From NCBI RefSeq assembly GCF_004153545.1, contig NZ_SDVA01000015.1, positions 1-64,000 of the forward strand: a DNA stretch of 64,000 nucleotides, written 5' to 3'. Below the pieces are notes generated by a model. That model was not told the DNA's origin. It saw only the letters and a list, made by a program, of their open reading frames with translations, and ran no database searches. This DNA is from Serinicoccus sediminis (GTDB taxonomy: Bacteria; Actinomycetota; Actinomycetes; Actinomycetales; Dermatophilaceae). A program made the position numbers and the translations under genes. Positions 47,343 to 56,280 of the stretch are shown here, one piece after another (the stretch's first letter is position 1; the number at the start of each line of letters is the position of its first letter).

Positions 47343-48685
47343 GGGGGACCTCCTGGGATCGGGTCGGGCACCGCGCCCGCGCTGACGGGGTCGGTGTAGC
47401 GACGGAGGACGAGCAGGCTCGCGGCCACCAGCAGGGCGGGGACCACGGAGAACGCCAGGACGATGGCGACGCCGGCCGCGGCGGGCTGGGCCAGCTGCTC
47501 GCCGGCGGTGCTGGAACGGAAGCCGGTGGCGCCGAGCAGGAGGAGCAGCACGACCGGGCCGAGGGCCAGGCCGCTGGTCTCACCGGCGGTCCACAGGCCG
47601 CTCATCGCGCCACCGCGCGCGCGTCCGGCCGCGGTGACGACGTCGGGCAGCATCGCCAGCGGGAAGAGCTGCATCCCGGCGTAGGCGACGCCGGCCACGC
47701 CCACCACCGGGTAGACCCACCACCCGGGCAGCCACAGCAGCCCCACGAGCGCGAGGGAGGCTGCTGCGAAGATGGCCGACGCCAGCCCGAGCCCGGCCGG
47801 TTTGCCACGGGACGCGGCATACCGCGCCCACAGCGGCATGACCAGCAGGGCGGGCGCCACCAGCGCGGCGAAGAGCAGCGTCAGCGCGCCCTCGTCGCCC
47901 AGGGTGTACGCCGCGACGTACTGCGCCGCGGCGAGCATGACGCCCGTGGCCAGGGCCTGCAGCACGAAGACCGACAGCAGCACGCGGTATGCCGTCACCT
48001 CGCGCCAGACCACGAGGCCCTCGCGGTAGCCGGCGACGGCACCGGGTGACGTGGAGGGGGTGCGCCGCAGGTGAGGGCGCGTGGCGACGACGGTGGCGAG
48101 CATCCCGGCCAGGAGCAGGGCCGCGATGCCGAGCGCCATGACGAGGTAGCCGGGCCGGCCGCCCCCGGCGGCGTCCCGCAGGGCGGGGCCGCCCGCGCCG
48201 ACGAGCAGGATCGCCAGCGCCAGCACCGCGATGCGCCACGCCATGACGCGGGTGCGCTCGTCGTAGCCCTGGGTGAGGTCGGCGGGCAGCGCGATGTAGG
48301 GCACCTGGAAGCAGGAGAAGGAGGTGGTGGCGAGCACGAAGAACACCAGCACCCACAGCCCGGCGGCCGCGGGGCCCAGGCCGTCGGGGGTGGCGAACAT
48401 CCCGACGAAGCCCACGGGCAGGGTCAGCGCGCCGGCCAGCATGAGCCGTCGACGCCCGACGTGCGAGGCGGCGTCCCGGTCGCTGACGGCACCCACCAGC
48501 GGGTCGATGAGCACGTCCCAGACCTTGGGCAGCACGACGACGACCGTCGCCAGCAGGGCCGGCACCGCGAGCGTGTCGGTGAGGTAGTAGGCGAGCACCA
48601 GGCCTGGGAGGGTGCTGAAGCCGCCGGTGCCCACGCTGCCCGCGGCATACCCCGCCACGGCCGAGCGCGGCAGGCGAGGGTGCAT
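47339..48685 (-). CDS. MFS transporter of the GPH (sugar:cation symporter) family
   Basis: A 448-residue carrier with 12 hydrophobic helices. The MFS_2/GPH features are the N-terminal FSTLPGLVLAYYLTDTL, VWDVLIDPLVGAVSDR with the conserved Asp pair, and FQVPYIALPADLTQGYDERTR. Characterised members import melibiose, xylosides or glucuronides with sodium or protons. The ATG at 48685 has TACGCT seven bases upstream and no Shine-Dalgarno, suggesting leaderless expression. It is the first gene of a two-gene operon with the PLP decarboxylase. Confidence 0.87.
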   Translation of the reverse strand: MHPRLPRSAVAGYAAGSVGTGGFSTLPGLVLAYYLTDTLAVPALLATVVVVLPKVWDVLIDPLVGAVSDRDAASHVGRRRLMLAGALTLPVGFVGMFATPDGLGPAAAGLWVLVFFVLATTSFSCFQVPYIALPADLTQGYDERTRVMAWRIAVLALAILLVGAGGPALRDAAGGGRPGYLVMALGIAALLLAGMLATVVATRPHLRRTPSTSPGAVAGYREGLVVWREVTAYRVLLSVFVLQALATGVMLAAAQYVAAYTLGDEGALTLLFAALVAPALLVMPLWARYAASRGKPAGLGLASAIFAAASLALVGLLWLPGWWVYPVVGVAGVAYAGMQLFPLAMLPDVVTAAGRARGGAMSGLWTAGETSGLALGPVVLLLLLGATGFRSSTAGEQLAQPAAAGVAIVLAFSVVPALLVAASLLVLRRYTDPVSAGAVPDPIPGGPP

Positions 48686-48779
48686 GCCGAGCAGCGTAGC
48701 CAGCGGACCCTGCGACCGGGTCCGACGCGCGGGACAGCCTCGTGAGACAGCCTCGTTGGCGGCCTCGTGCCGACCGGCG

Positions 48780-49184
48780 TCAGCCGGCGAGGAAGTCCAG
48801 CCGGACCCTCCGGTCGGCGTTGTCGACGTTGAGGTCGACGAGGCAGATGCTCTGCCACGTCCCGAGCGCGAGCCGACCGCCGTCGACCGGGACGGACGCG
48901 TAGGGCGGGACGAGCGCGGGCATGACGTGGGAGCGGCCGTGGCCGCGGCTCCCGTGGGCATGGCGCCACCGGTCGTCGGCCGGCAGCAGGTCGCCCAGGG
49001 CCGCGAGCAGGTCGTCGTCCGAGCCGGCGCCGGTCTCGATGATGGCGATGCCCGCCGTGGCGTGCGGGACGAACACGTGCAGCAGCCCGTCGCCCAGTCC
49101 GGCGACGAAGCGCTCGCAGTCGCGGGTCAGGTCGTGGACGACCTCGTCGCCCCCGGTCCTCAGGTCCAGCGTCGTCGTCTGCAT
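48780..49184 (-). CDS. YjbQ/UPF0047 family protein
   Basis: A 134-residue single-domain protein of the YjbQ family. Characteristic segments are LLHVFVPHATAGIAIIET, HGHGRSHVMPALVPPYASVPV (with the conserved histidines) and GTWQSICLVDLN. E. coli YjbQ has weak thiamine-phosphate synthase activity; the true role is uncertain. It lies 32 bases downstream of the DUF72 gene on the same strand. Confidence 0.9.
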   Translation of the reverse strand: MQTTTLDLRTGGDEVVHDLTRDCERFVAGLGDGLLHVFVPHATAGIAIIETGAGSDDDLLAALGDLLPADDRWRHAHGSRGHGRSHVMPALVPPYASVPVDGGRLALGTWQSICLVDLNVDNADRRVRLDFLAG

Positions 49185-49216
49185 GACTCCAGCATCGCCG
49201 ATGGCCCCGGGTGCTG

Positions 49217-50050
49217 TCAGGGCGGGGAGACGGCCACCCCGAGCAGCTCGGCCAGCCGCCGGGCGTCCTCGGGTGCGTGCACCTTCACGTCGTTGTCGAA
49301 GTAGACGTAGACGTCGGCCTGCTCGCGCCAGCGCTCGATGCGACCGGCCCAGGTCGCCAGCGCCTCGTCGGAGTAGCCGCTGACGTAGAGCTCGGTGTCT
49401 CCGTGCAGGCGGACGTAGACGACCGGGCTCGTCACCGCGTCGTAGAAGGGCCACAGGCCGGCGCTGTCCGCGACGACCACGCCGACCTGCTGCTCGCGCA
49501 GGAGGTCCAGGAACTCCTCGTTGCCGGCGAAGGAGTCGTGGTGGCGCACCTCCAGGACGTGCTCCAGCGGGCGGTCCGCGTCGATCTCGAGCCACGTGCG
49601 GTCGGCCACCCGGTCGTCGTGGCCGCGCGCCACCTCCAGTGCCGCCCCCGTGGTCCGGGGGAGGCGGGACAGGAAGTCGGACAGCTGCTCCCGGTCGTAG
49701 CGGTGGCGGGCCGGCAGCTGCCACAGCAGCGGACCCAGCTTCGGGCCGAGGGCGAGCACCCCGGAGGCGAGGAAGTTGGCCAGCCCGGTGTCGACGTCGC
49801 GCAGCCGCTTCATGTGCGTGATGAAGCGGCTGCCCTTGACGCCGAAGACGAAGTCCGGCGACGTCTGGTCGGCCCACTCCTGGTAGCTCGCCGGTCGCTG
49901 GAGGGAGTAGAACGACCCGTTGAGCTCGATGGTGGCGAAGCGCTGCGCGGCGTACTCCAGCTCGCGCCGCTGCACCAGGCCGGGCGGGTAGAAGACGCCG
50001 CGCCACGGGCGGTACCTCCAGCCCGAGATCCCGACGCGCACCGTGCCCAT
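49217..50050 (-). CDS. DUF72 family protein
   Basis: A 277-residue protein of the DUF72 (YecE-like) TIM-barrel family. It begins VRVGISGWRYRPWRGVFYPPG and has the conserved FATIELNGSFYSLQRPASYQEWA, FVFGVKGSRFITHMKRL and YVYFDNDVKVHAPEDA segments. The molecular function is unknown. The ATG is preceded by TACCGT at six bases and no Shine-Dalgarno, so it is probably leaderless; this -10 box lies inside a copy of the octamer GGCATACC. It is divergent from the epimerase gene, with 57 bases between. Confidence 0.9.
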   Translation of the reverse strand: MGTVRVGISGWRYRPWRGVFYPPGLVQRRELEYAAQRFATIELNGSFYSLQRPASYQEWADQTSPDFVFGVKGSRFITHMKRLRDVDTGLANFLASGVLALGPKLGPLLWQLPARHRYDREQLSDFLSRLPRTTGAALEVARGHDDRVADRTWLEIDADRPLEHVLEVRHHDSFAGNEEFLDLLREQQVGVVVADSAGLWPFYDAVTSPVVYVRLHGDTELYVSGYSDEALATWAGRIERWREQADVYVYFDNDVKVHAPEDARRLAELLGVAVSPP

Positions 50051-50107
50051 CGTCCGACGGTATGCCCTCGGCCGGGGCCCCGCAGGTCGCACCGGTAGCG
50101 TGCAGCC

Positions 50108-50875
50108 ATGGCACGGATGGACGGGACCTTTCTGCTCACGGGACTGCGCGGGACGGTGGCGCCCAAGGTGGCGGCCCGGCTGTCCGAGCTGGGGGGCGAC
50201 GTCGTCGGCTGGGACCGGTCGGCCGTGCCCCCCGACGACGTGGCCGCGGGGGAGGCCTTCCTCGCCGACGTCCGGCCGGCCGGCATCTTCCACCTCGGGA
50301 TGGGGGCGGAGGCGTGGGCCGGCCGGCTGGCGGCGTACGCCCGGGACCACGAGCTGCCCTTCGTGGTGACCAGCTCGGTCTCGGTCTTCGGGGACGCCCC
50401 CGGCGACCCCGACGGCCCGTTCCGTCCCGCGGACACCCCGACCGCCCGGGACGACTACGGCAGCTACAAGGCGCGGTGCGAGCAGGCGGTGCGCGAGGCA
50501 TACCCGGAGGCGGTCGTCGCCCGCATCGGCTGGCAGGCCGACCCCGACGGGGTGGGCAACAACATGGTGGCCCAGCTCGCCGCCCAGGCCGACTCCGCCG
50601 GTGGCGTCGTCCGGGCCAGCCGGGGGTGGCGACCCGCCACGTCGTGGATGGAGGACACGGCGGTCGCGCTGGTGGACCTGGCGGGGTCGGGGCGCTCGGG
50701 CACCGTCCACCTGGACGCCAACGCCGCGGACGCGTGGACCTTCCCGGACGTGGTCCGGCACGTCGCCCGCGTCACCGGGCACGCCTGGACCGTCGAGGAG
50801 CACGACGAGCTGGAGCACGACTCCCGCCTCGTGGGTGACGAGGACCTCATCCGCCCGCTGTCCGCGCGGTCCTGA
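50108..50875 (+). CDS. NAD-dependent epimerase/dehydratase family protein
   Basis: A 255-residue extended-SDR-like protein. The N-terminal cofactor segment is FLLTGLRGTVAPKVAARL (less glycine-rich than the usual GxxGxxG), followed by VVTSSVSVFGD (catalytic Ser/Thr) and YGSYKARCEQAVRE, which supplies the YxxxK pair. It is shorter than most sugar epimerases. The function is not assignable. TAGCGT lies six bases before the ATG with no Shine-Dalgarno, so the gene is probably leaderless. Confidence 0.8.
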   Translation: MARMDGTFLLTGLRGTVAPKVAARLSELGGDVVGWDRSAVPPDDVAAGEAFLADVRPAGIFHLGMGAEAWAGRLAAYARDHELPFVVTSSVSVFGDAPGDPDGPFRPADTPTARDDYGSYKARCEQAVREAYPEAVVARIGWQADPDGVGNNMVAQLAAQADSAGGVVRASRGWRPATSWMEDTAVALVDLAGSGRSGTVHLDANAADAWTFPDVVRHVARVTGHAWTVEEHDELEHDSRLVGDEDLIRPLSARS

Positions 50876-50939
50876 TCCTGCGGTCCTGCGCCGGCGGGCC
50901 ACCCGGCCCCGGCCGGTGCCGACCCGCGACCCGGGTGGG

Positions 50940-52514
50940 TCAGAGCATCATGCCGCGCAGGGCGAAGTAGAAGAGGGCCGAGAGCAGTGCCGAGGCCGGC
51001 ACCGTGATGATCCAGGCCGAGACGATGCGGAAGAGGTGCTCGCGCCGGACCTGCTGCCGCTTGAGCGCCTTCTTGAGCTTGCGCCGCTGGGCGGCCGTGA
51101 TGACGGCCTCGTGCCCCATGTCGCTGAGCTGGCGCAGCATGTCGCGCTTGGTCTCCGCGTCGGCGTTGACGAAGGTGTAGAGCATCCGCTCCACCTCGGC
51201 GATGTGCTCGTCGCCCTGGTGGCTGTGGAGGACGTCCTCGACGGCCTTGGCCATCCGCTGGTCGAGGTACTCCCGGAGGAACCCGACCCCGAAGATGCCG
51301 CCGAGCGCCACGTGGGTGGAGCTGACGGGCAGCCCGAGCTGGCTGGCCACGATGACCGTCATGGCGGCGCTGAGCGCGACGCAGAAGGCCCGCGAGCGGT
51401 CCAGCTGGGTGATCTCGGAGCCGACCGTGCGGATGAGGCGCGGGCCGTAGAGGGCCAGGCCCAGCGAGATGCCGACGGCCCCGATGACCAGCACCCACAG
51501 CGGGATGCCGGCCTCCCCGTCCGCGCCGATCCCCCCGCTGGTCAGGGCCTCGACCACCCCCGCCAGAGGCCCCACCGCGTTGGCGACGTCGTTGGCGCCG
51601 TGGGCGAAGGACAGCAGCGCGGCCGCGCACACGAGGGGCACGGTGAACAGCGCGTTCACGCCTTCCCTCGAGTGCTGCAGCGTGGGCGAGCGGCGGGCGA
51701 TGCCCGGGCGGGTGAGGAAGAAGGTGAGGACACCCGTGACGACACCGAGGGCGAAGGCGACCGGGCTGCTCACCTCGACGATGTTCTGCACGCCCTTGAG
51801 GGCCAGGTAGGTGGTGAACGTGCCCGCCATGAGGCCGAGCAGGTAGGGCAGGTAGCGGGTGGCGGCCTCGACCGGGTCGACCTGCCACAGCACCTTGCGC
51901 TCCAGGACGTAGAGCAGGGCGGCGGCGAGCAGGCCGCCGGCGACCGGCGAGATGACCCAGCTGGCGACGATCGCGCCCATGACCGGCCAGTTGACGATGG
52001 CGAAGCCGGAGGCCGCGATGCCGGCGCCCATGACGCCGCCGACGATGGAGTGGGTGGTCGAGACGGGGGCGCCGAGCCAGGTGGCGATGTTGAGCCAGAT
52101 CGCCGCGCCGAGGAGCGCCCCGATCATCACCCAGACGAAGACCATCGGGTCGCCGATGTCGGCGGGGTCGATGATGCCGTTCTTGACGGTGCTGACCACG
52201 TCGCCGCCCGCGATGATGGCGCCGGCGGCCTCGAAGACGGCGGCGATGACGATCGCCGTCCCGAGGGTCATCGCCCGGGACCCGACCGCGGGCCCGACGT
52301 TGTTGGCCACGTCGTTGGCGCCGATGTTCATCGCCATGTAGCCCCCGATGAGCGCGGCGGCGATGAGCAGCCAGGCGTGGTCGAGGTGGCCGAACTGGGC
52401 GCGGGTGAAGATGAGGACCCCGGCCAGGAAGACGGCCGCCAGGGCGAGCCGGCGCAGCTGTGCCGGACCGCGGGTGGTGATGGACTCGATCTGGCGATAC
52501 TCCGTCAGCTTCAC
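50940..52514 (-). CDS. PiT-family inorganic phosphate transporter
   Basis: A 524-residue phosphate permease. The two inverted PiT repeats each carry the signature: GANDVANNVGPAVGSRAMT (about 66-84) and GANDVANAVGPLAGV (about 305-320). The paired GAPVSTTHSIVGG and GLPVSSTHVALGG motifs are also present. A soluble basic/acidic segment (about 415-490) precedes the last helix. The GTG start with GAAAGG about 9 bases upstream is chosen; a nearby ATG is out of frame. No PhoU-like gene is adjacent. Confidence 0.93.
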   Translation of the reverse strand: MKLTEYRQIESITTRGPAQLRRLALAAVFLAGVLIFTRAQFGHLDHAWLLIAAALIGGYMAMNIGANDVANNVGPAVGSRAMTLGTAIVIAAVFEAAGAIIAGGDVVSTVKNGIIDPADIGDPMVFVWVMIGALLGAAIWLNIATWLGAPVSTTHSIVGGVMGAGIAASGFAIVNWPVMGAIVASWVISPVAGGLLAAALLYVLERKVLWQVDPVEAATRYLPYLLGLMAGTFTTYLALKGVQNIVEVSSPVAFALGVVTGVLTFFLTRPGIARRSPTLQHSREGVNALFTVPLVCAAALLSFAHGANDVANAVGPLAGVVEALTSGGIGADGEAGIPLWVLVIGAVGISLGLALYGPRLIRTVGSEITQLDRSRAFCVALSAAMTVIVASQLGLPVSSTHVALGGIFGVGFLREYLDQRMAKAVEDVLHSHQGDEHIAEVERMLYTFVNADAETKRDMLRQLSDMGHEAVITAAQRRKLKKALKRQQVRREHLFRIVSAWIITVPASALLSALFYFALRGMML

Positions 52515-52614
52515 CGGGCCATACCTTTCACCCGCGACGCGGGGACGGGAGGCCCTGAGGCCACTCACGAGACACCTGACGGTAACCGCCTCGTAGCGCA
52601 GGAGCAATCTGCGC

Positions 52615-53703
52615 TCAGTCCGGGCCGGACGGGCCCTCCTCCGCCCGCGGGTCGACCGGCTGCGTCCCGCCCGCGCCGGCGAGCCGCCGGTAGACCTCGA
52701 CCAGGTGCGCGGCCGCCGCGGTGCTGTCGAAGCGGGCGGCGATCCGCGCGGCGCCCCGGCGGGCCGCGGCATACCTCTCCGGGTCGGTGCGCAGGGCGCT
52801 GATGGTGGCCCCGAAGGCCTCCTCGCCGCAGCGCACGACGTCCTCGCCGAAGGTGTCGTCGTACTCCCGCAGGTCGCGGACGACCACCGGCAGACCCGCG
52901 GCAGCGGCCTCCAGGACGCACACCGGGTGGTTCTCCTGCTCGGCGGGCAGGCAGAAGGCGTCGGCCGCCCGCAGGTATGCCGTCACCTCCTCGCGCGGGA
53001 CGGCGCCGGTGAAGGTGAGGTTCGCGGGCGCGGTCTCCATCAGCCGGCGCATGGCACCGTGCTCGGCCCCGAGGCGGCCGAACGGGATGCCGCCGAGCCA
53101 CACGAAGCGGACCTCGGGAAGCTCGCGCGCCAGCCGGACGACGACGTCGACCCGCTTGCGCGGCTGCACCTGGCCGACCCCGACCACGAGGAAGGTGCCA
53201 GGGTCCACCCCCCGGTGCCGGCGCGCCGCCACCCGCCCCGCCGCGTCGGTGGCGAAGACCCTCCTGTCGACCGTGTTGGGCACGGTCTCGACCCGCTCGG
53301 GCGGCACCCCCAGCTCGTCCACCAGCGTCCGCGCCACCGCGTCCGAGACGGCCAGGACCCGGTCCGCCCGGCCGTAGAACCACCGCATGTACCGCCGGGC
53401 GAGGGGACGCCACGCCCGCGCCCACCGCACGGAGCCCACGAGCGAGTCCGGGACGACGTGCGCCGACACCACCGTCGGCGTGCGCGGGTCGAGGAGCTTG
53501 GGCCACACCGCCCAGCCCAGGGTGTGCAGGTGGTAGACGTCGCAGTCCACCCGCCGGCCGTAGACCCCCCTCACCACGTCCACGTCGCCACGCCGCTCGA
53601 GGGCCTGCGCCATCTCGAGGTAGGCGGAGTGCACGCCGTGGCCCTGCACGCTGATGTCGCTCTCGCTGGCCATGTTGACCACGAGCGGCCCCGTCCGGCT
53701 CAT
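52615..53703 (-). CDS. GT4-family glycosyltransferase
   Basis: A 362-residue GT-B glycosyltransferase. The N-terminal acceptor domain has GHGVHSAYLEMAQAL; the C-terminal donor domain begins near 185 with FLVVGVGQVQPRKRVDVVVRLA and has the EX7E-like motif in LPAEQENHPVCVLEAAAAGLPVV. It transfers a sugar from an activated donor to an unknown acceptor. It is the last gene of a three-gene run with a VTT membrane protein (10-base gap) and another GT4 enzyme, which suggests glycolipid or envelope glycan synthesis. Confidence 0.88.
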   Translation of the reverse strand: MSRTGPLVVNMASESDISVQGHGVHSAYLEMAQALERRGDVDVVRGVYGRRVDCDVYHLHTLGWAVWPKLLDPRTPTVVSAHVVPDSLVGSVRWARAWRPLARRYMRWFYGRADRVLAVSDAVARTLVDELGVPPERVETVPNTVDRRVFATDAAGRVAARRHRGVDPGTFLVVGVGQVQPRKRVDVVVRLARELPEVRFVWLGGIPFGRLGAEHGAMRRLMETAPANLTFTGAVPREEVTAYLRAADAFCLPAEQENHPVCVLEAAAAGLPVVVRDLREYDDTFGEDVVRCGEEAFGATISALRTDPERYAAARRGAARIAARFDSTAAAAHLVEVYRRLAGAGGTQPVDPRAEEGPSGPD

Positions 53704-53713
53704 GGCTGACCCC

Positions 53714-54427
53714 TCATCCGGTCAGCCCGGGGACCCAGCGGTCCAGGACGGCGAGGACGCCGAAGGTGTAGGCGACCAGCGCCCACGGCTTGAGCGCCAG
53801 GACGAGCAGGACGAAGGTGCGCCAGCGCATCCGGGACAGGCCGGCCAGGCAGCACAGCAGGTCGTCCGGGGCCAGCGGCAGGGCGATCCCCAGCGCGAAC
53901 CACCGGGAGAAACGGCGGTGCTGCAGCCAGCCGAGCCACCGCCGGACGGTGCCGGGGCGGAAGCGGGCGGTCAGCAGGTCCTGCCCGACGTGCCGGGACA
54001 GGGCGAAGACCGCGACGGAGCCCAGGCAGGTGGCGCAGTAGGCCGCCACCAGACCGACGACCGGCCCGAACAGGACGGGCCCGGCGATGATCGTCACCGA
54101 TCCCGGGACGACCGGGAAGACCGCCTCCGCCGCCCCGGCCAGCGTGTAGACCACGGGGGCCAGGACCCCCAGACCGGCCAGCAGCTCGCGCAGCTCGGTG
54201 ACGGAGGTGAGCGTCCCGGACCGGACCCCCCAGACCACGGCCAGGCCCAGCGCCACCCAGCCGCCCACCGCGGCCCGGCGGGCCCGGCGCAGCCACGCTT
54301 GCGCCCGGGCGGACCCGGCCGGAGTCCGTGCGGGACCCTCCGGACCGGCGGTGGACGCGGTGGTCGTGGCCGCGTCGTCCGGTGCGGCAGGGGCGGGGTG
54401 CCGCGTCACGAGCAGCCCGGTGCTCAC
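53714..54427 (-). CDS. VTT-domain (DedA/TVP38-like) membrane protein
   Basis: A 237-residue membrane protein of the SNARE-associated/VTT group. A polar, Ala/Thr/Pro-rich N-terminus (about 1-50) is followed by hydrophobic segments at about 53-70, 85-105, 110-135 and further on. The VTT core is recognisable in EAVFPVVPGSVTIIAGPVLFG and RRFSRWFALGIALPLAPDDL. Members act in lipid scrambling or transport. The GTG start overlaps the stop of the upstream glycosyltransferase (GTGA), so the protein may flip or supply the glycolipid made by its neighbours. Confidence 0.85.
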   Translation of the reverse strand: MSTGLLVTRHPAPAAPDDAATTTASTAGPEGPARTPAGSARAQAWLRRARRAAVGGWVALGLAVVWGVRSGTLTSVTELRELLAGLGVLAPVVYTLAGAAEAVFPVVPGSVTIIAGPVLFGPVVGLVAAYCATCLGSVAVFALSRHVGQDLLTARFRPGTVRRWLGWLQHRRFSRWFALGIALPLAPDDLLCCLAGLSRMRWRTFVLLVLALKPWALVAYTFGVLAVLDRWVPGLTG

Positions 54428-55623
54428 GCGGCCATCCCGGCGCGCTGCGGCCCCGCGGCCTGGTCGTAGGCAGCGCACACCGCGCTCGCGAAGGCCTGCC
54501 GGCCGAGGCCGGCGGCGGTCCGGACGGCCCGCCGACCCCACCGCCGCCGCAGGTCCGGCTCCTGCAGCAGCCGGGTCAGCGACCGGGTGAACTCCTCCGG
54601 CGTGGTGCAGCGCTGGCCGTTGCGGCCGGCGACCACGACACCGTCGAGGGCGGCGTCGTCGCGGCAGACCACCGGCACCCCGCTGGCCAGGGCCTCCAGG
54701 AAGGTCAGCCCCTGGGTCTCGGTGCGCGAGGCGGAGACGAAGACGTCCGCCAGCCGGTAGAGCTCCGGGACCCGGGACGGGTCGACCGCCCCGACGAAGC
54801 GCACCCGGGAGCCCATCCCCAGCCGGTCGACCTGCCGTCGCAGGGCGCCCGCCTGGGGCCCGTCACCGGCGACGACGAGCTGCCACGGACCCGCCACCCC
54901 GGCGAGCAGGTCGAGGACCTCGGTGACGTTCTTCTCGACGGCCAGGCGCCCCAGGCTCAGGACGACCGGGACGCCCGGGGCCAGTCCCAGCGCCGCCGAG
55001 AGCTCGCGCGACGGCGCGCCCGGCGCGAACCGGGCCAGGTCGACACCGGTGGGGACGACGGCGATCGGCGGGCGGACGGCATACCCCTCCAGCAGCCGGC
55101 GGATCTTCTCGGTGGGGGCGATGACGAGGTCGGTCCGGTCGAGGGTGCGCCGCGCGAAGGAGGCGCACAGGGCCCGTCCCAGCCGCTCGTGCGGGCAGAA
55201 GTAGTGGGTGTAGTCGGCGTACAGCGTGTGGTAGGTGTGCACGTGGGGGACCGAGAGGCGGTGGGCGAGGCGCCGGGCCCACCAGAAGGCGACGAACTCG
55301 GTGTGCGAGTGCAGGACCGCGGGCCGCCACCGGACCAGCTCGGCCAGCAGGTCGCCGTCGACCGGCCGACCCAGCCGGGCGTGCGGGTAGATGTGGCTGG
55401 CGTCCAGGGAGGGCAGCCGGTAGACCCCGCCGTCGAAGGTGGTGCGGCGGGTGGGCCCGACGGTCAGCACGCGCACCTCGTGCCCGGCCTCCAGCAGCCC
55501 TCGGCGCAGCTCGTCGACCGAGCTGACCACCCCGTTCACCGTGGGGCGGTAGGAGTCGGTGAGCAGCAGGACCCGGCGTCGGCCGGGCTGCGACCGCGGC
55601 GTGAGCAAGGGGTGCACGGGCAT
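54424..55623 (-). CDS. GT4 glycosyltransferase, diacylglycerol glucosyltransferase-like
   Basis: A 399-residue GT-B enzyme. The N-terminal LLTDSYRPTVNGVVSSVDELRR and HSHTEFVAFWWARR with HTYHTLYADYTHY match 1,2-diacylglycerol 3-glucosyltransferases and phosphatidylinositol mannosyltransferase-like enzymes. The donor domain has VVLSLGRLAVEKNVTEVLDLL and the EX7E motif at ETQGLTFLEALASGVPVV. It would glycosylate a membrane lipid at the inner face. The ATG at 55623 overlaps a GGCATACC octamer. It heads the GT-VTT-GT operon and is divergent from a DUF664 gene. Confidence 0.87.
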   Translation of the reverse strand: MPVHPLLTPRSQPGRRRVLLLTDSYRPTVNGVVSSVDELRRGLLEAGHEVRVLTVGPTRRTTFDGGVYRLPSLDASHIYPHARLGRPVDGDLLAELVRWRPAVLHSHTEFVAFWWARRLAHRLSVPHVHTYHTLYADYTHYFCPHERLGRALCASFARRTLDRTDLVIAPTEKIRRLLEGYAVRPPIAVVPTGVDLARFAPGAPSRELSAALGLAPGVPVVLSLGRLAVEKNVTEVLDLLAGVAGPWQLVVAGDGPQAGALRRQVDRLGMGSRVRFVGAVDPSRVPELYRLADVFVSASRTETQGLTFLEALASGVPVVCRDDAALDGVVVAGRNGQRCTTPEEFTRSLTRLLQEPDLRRRWGRRAVRTAAGLGRQAFASAVCAAYDQAAGPQRAGMAA

Positions 55624-55667
55624 ACCGCCAGCGTGGCCGCCCGCGGGCCGAGGCCACCAGGGGGCGG

Positions 55668-55681
55668 GCCACCACGGTGGC
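55668..55681. promoter_or_regulatory. Inverted repeat in the divergent GT4/DUF664 region
   Basis: GCCACC-AC-GGTGGC is a perfect 6-2-6 inverted repeat midway in the 120-base gap between two divergent start codons. It could be a shared operator, or a high-GC chance dyad. Confidence 0.3.
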
Positions 55682-55743
55682 GGGGGGCTACCCCACGGCC
55701 CGCCCGGGGGCGACGTGGTCGGTGCCGCGTTAGCGTGGCAGCC

Positions 55744-56253
55744 ATGGACGCCTTCCAGGACCTGCTCGTCGACGGCTTCTCCCGGGTGCAGGAGGGGGTC
55801 GGTGCCGTCCTCGACGGACTGTCGCCGGACCAGCTGCGGTGGCGGCCCGACGACGCGGCGAACCCCGTGGGCTGGCTCGTCTGGCACCTGCTCCGCCAGC
55901 AGGACGCCCAGCTCGCGCAGCTCGCGGGTCTGGGGCAGGCCTGGGACCAGGGCTGGCGCGAACGCCTCGACCTGCCCTACGCCCCGGACGCCATGGGCTA
56001 CGGGCAGGACGCCGCGGAGGTCGGCCGGTTCGAGCTGGGCGACCCGCAGCTGCTCGTGGGGTATGCCGGCGCCGTCCACGAGCTCACCCGCCGGCTGGTC
56101 GAGGGGCTGGACGCGCAGGGGCTGGAGCGGGTGCTGGACGACTCCTACGATCCCCCGGTGACCGTCGGGGTGCGGGTGTGCTCGGTGCTCGAGGACGCGC
56201 TCAAGCACCTGGGGCAGGCGGAGTACGTCAAGGGCCTGGCCCAGCGCCGGTGA
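55744..56253 (+). CDS. DinB/DUF664 family protein
   Basis: A 169-residue four-helix-bundle protein of the DinB/DUF664 group. The conserved WLVWHLLRQQDAQLAQLAG stretch near 44-62 and the C-terminal EDALKHLGQAEYVKGL supply histidines that usually bind a metal. Related actinobacterial proteins are thiol (mycothiol)-dependent transferases or isomerases, but the exact reaction is unknown. TAGCGT lies seven bases before the ATG with no Shine-Dalgarno, so the mRNA is probably leaderless. Confidence 0.85.
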   Translation: MDAFQDLLVDGFSRVQEGVGAVLDGLSPDQLRWRPDDAANPVGWLVWHLLRQQDAQLAQLAGLGQAWDQGWRERLDLPYAPDAMGYGQDAAEVGRFELGDPQLLVGYAGAVHELTRRLVEGLDAQGLERVLDDSYDPPVTVGVRVCSVLEDALKHLGQAEYVKGLAQRR

Positions 56254-56280
56254 CGCCGGCCCGCGGGGGTGCCGCGGAGC

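Noticed and set aside
50876-50939. GC-rich CGGCGGGCC...GGCCCCGGCC stretch, considered as a bidirectional terminator between the epimerase and phosphate permease genes.
   Set aside because: Pairing beyond five bases needs mismatches, so it is not distinguishable from background GC dyads.
52515-52614. Possible PhoP box upstream of the phosphate transporter (GGTTACC and GGTGTC elements).
   Set aside because: The elements are too degenerate and lie at uncertain spacing; no regular 11-base direct repeats of the Pho-box type are present.
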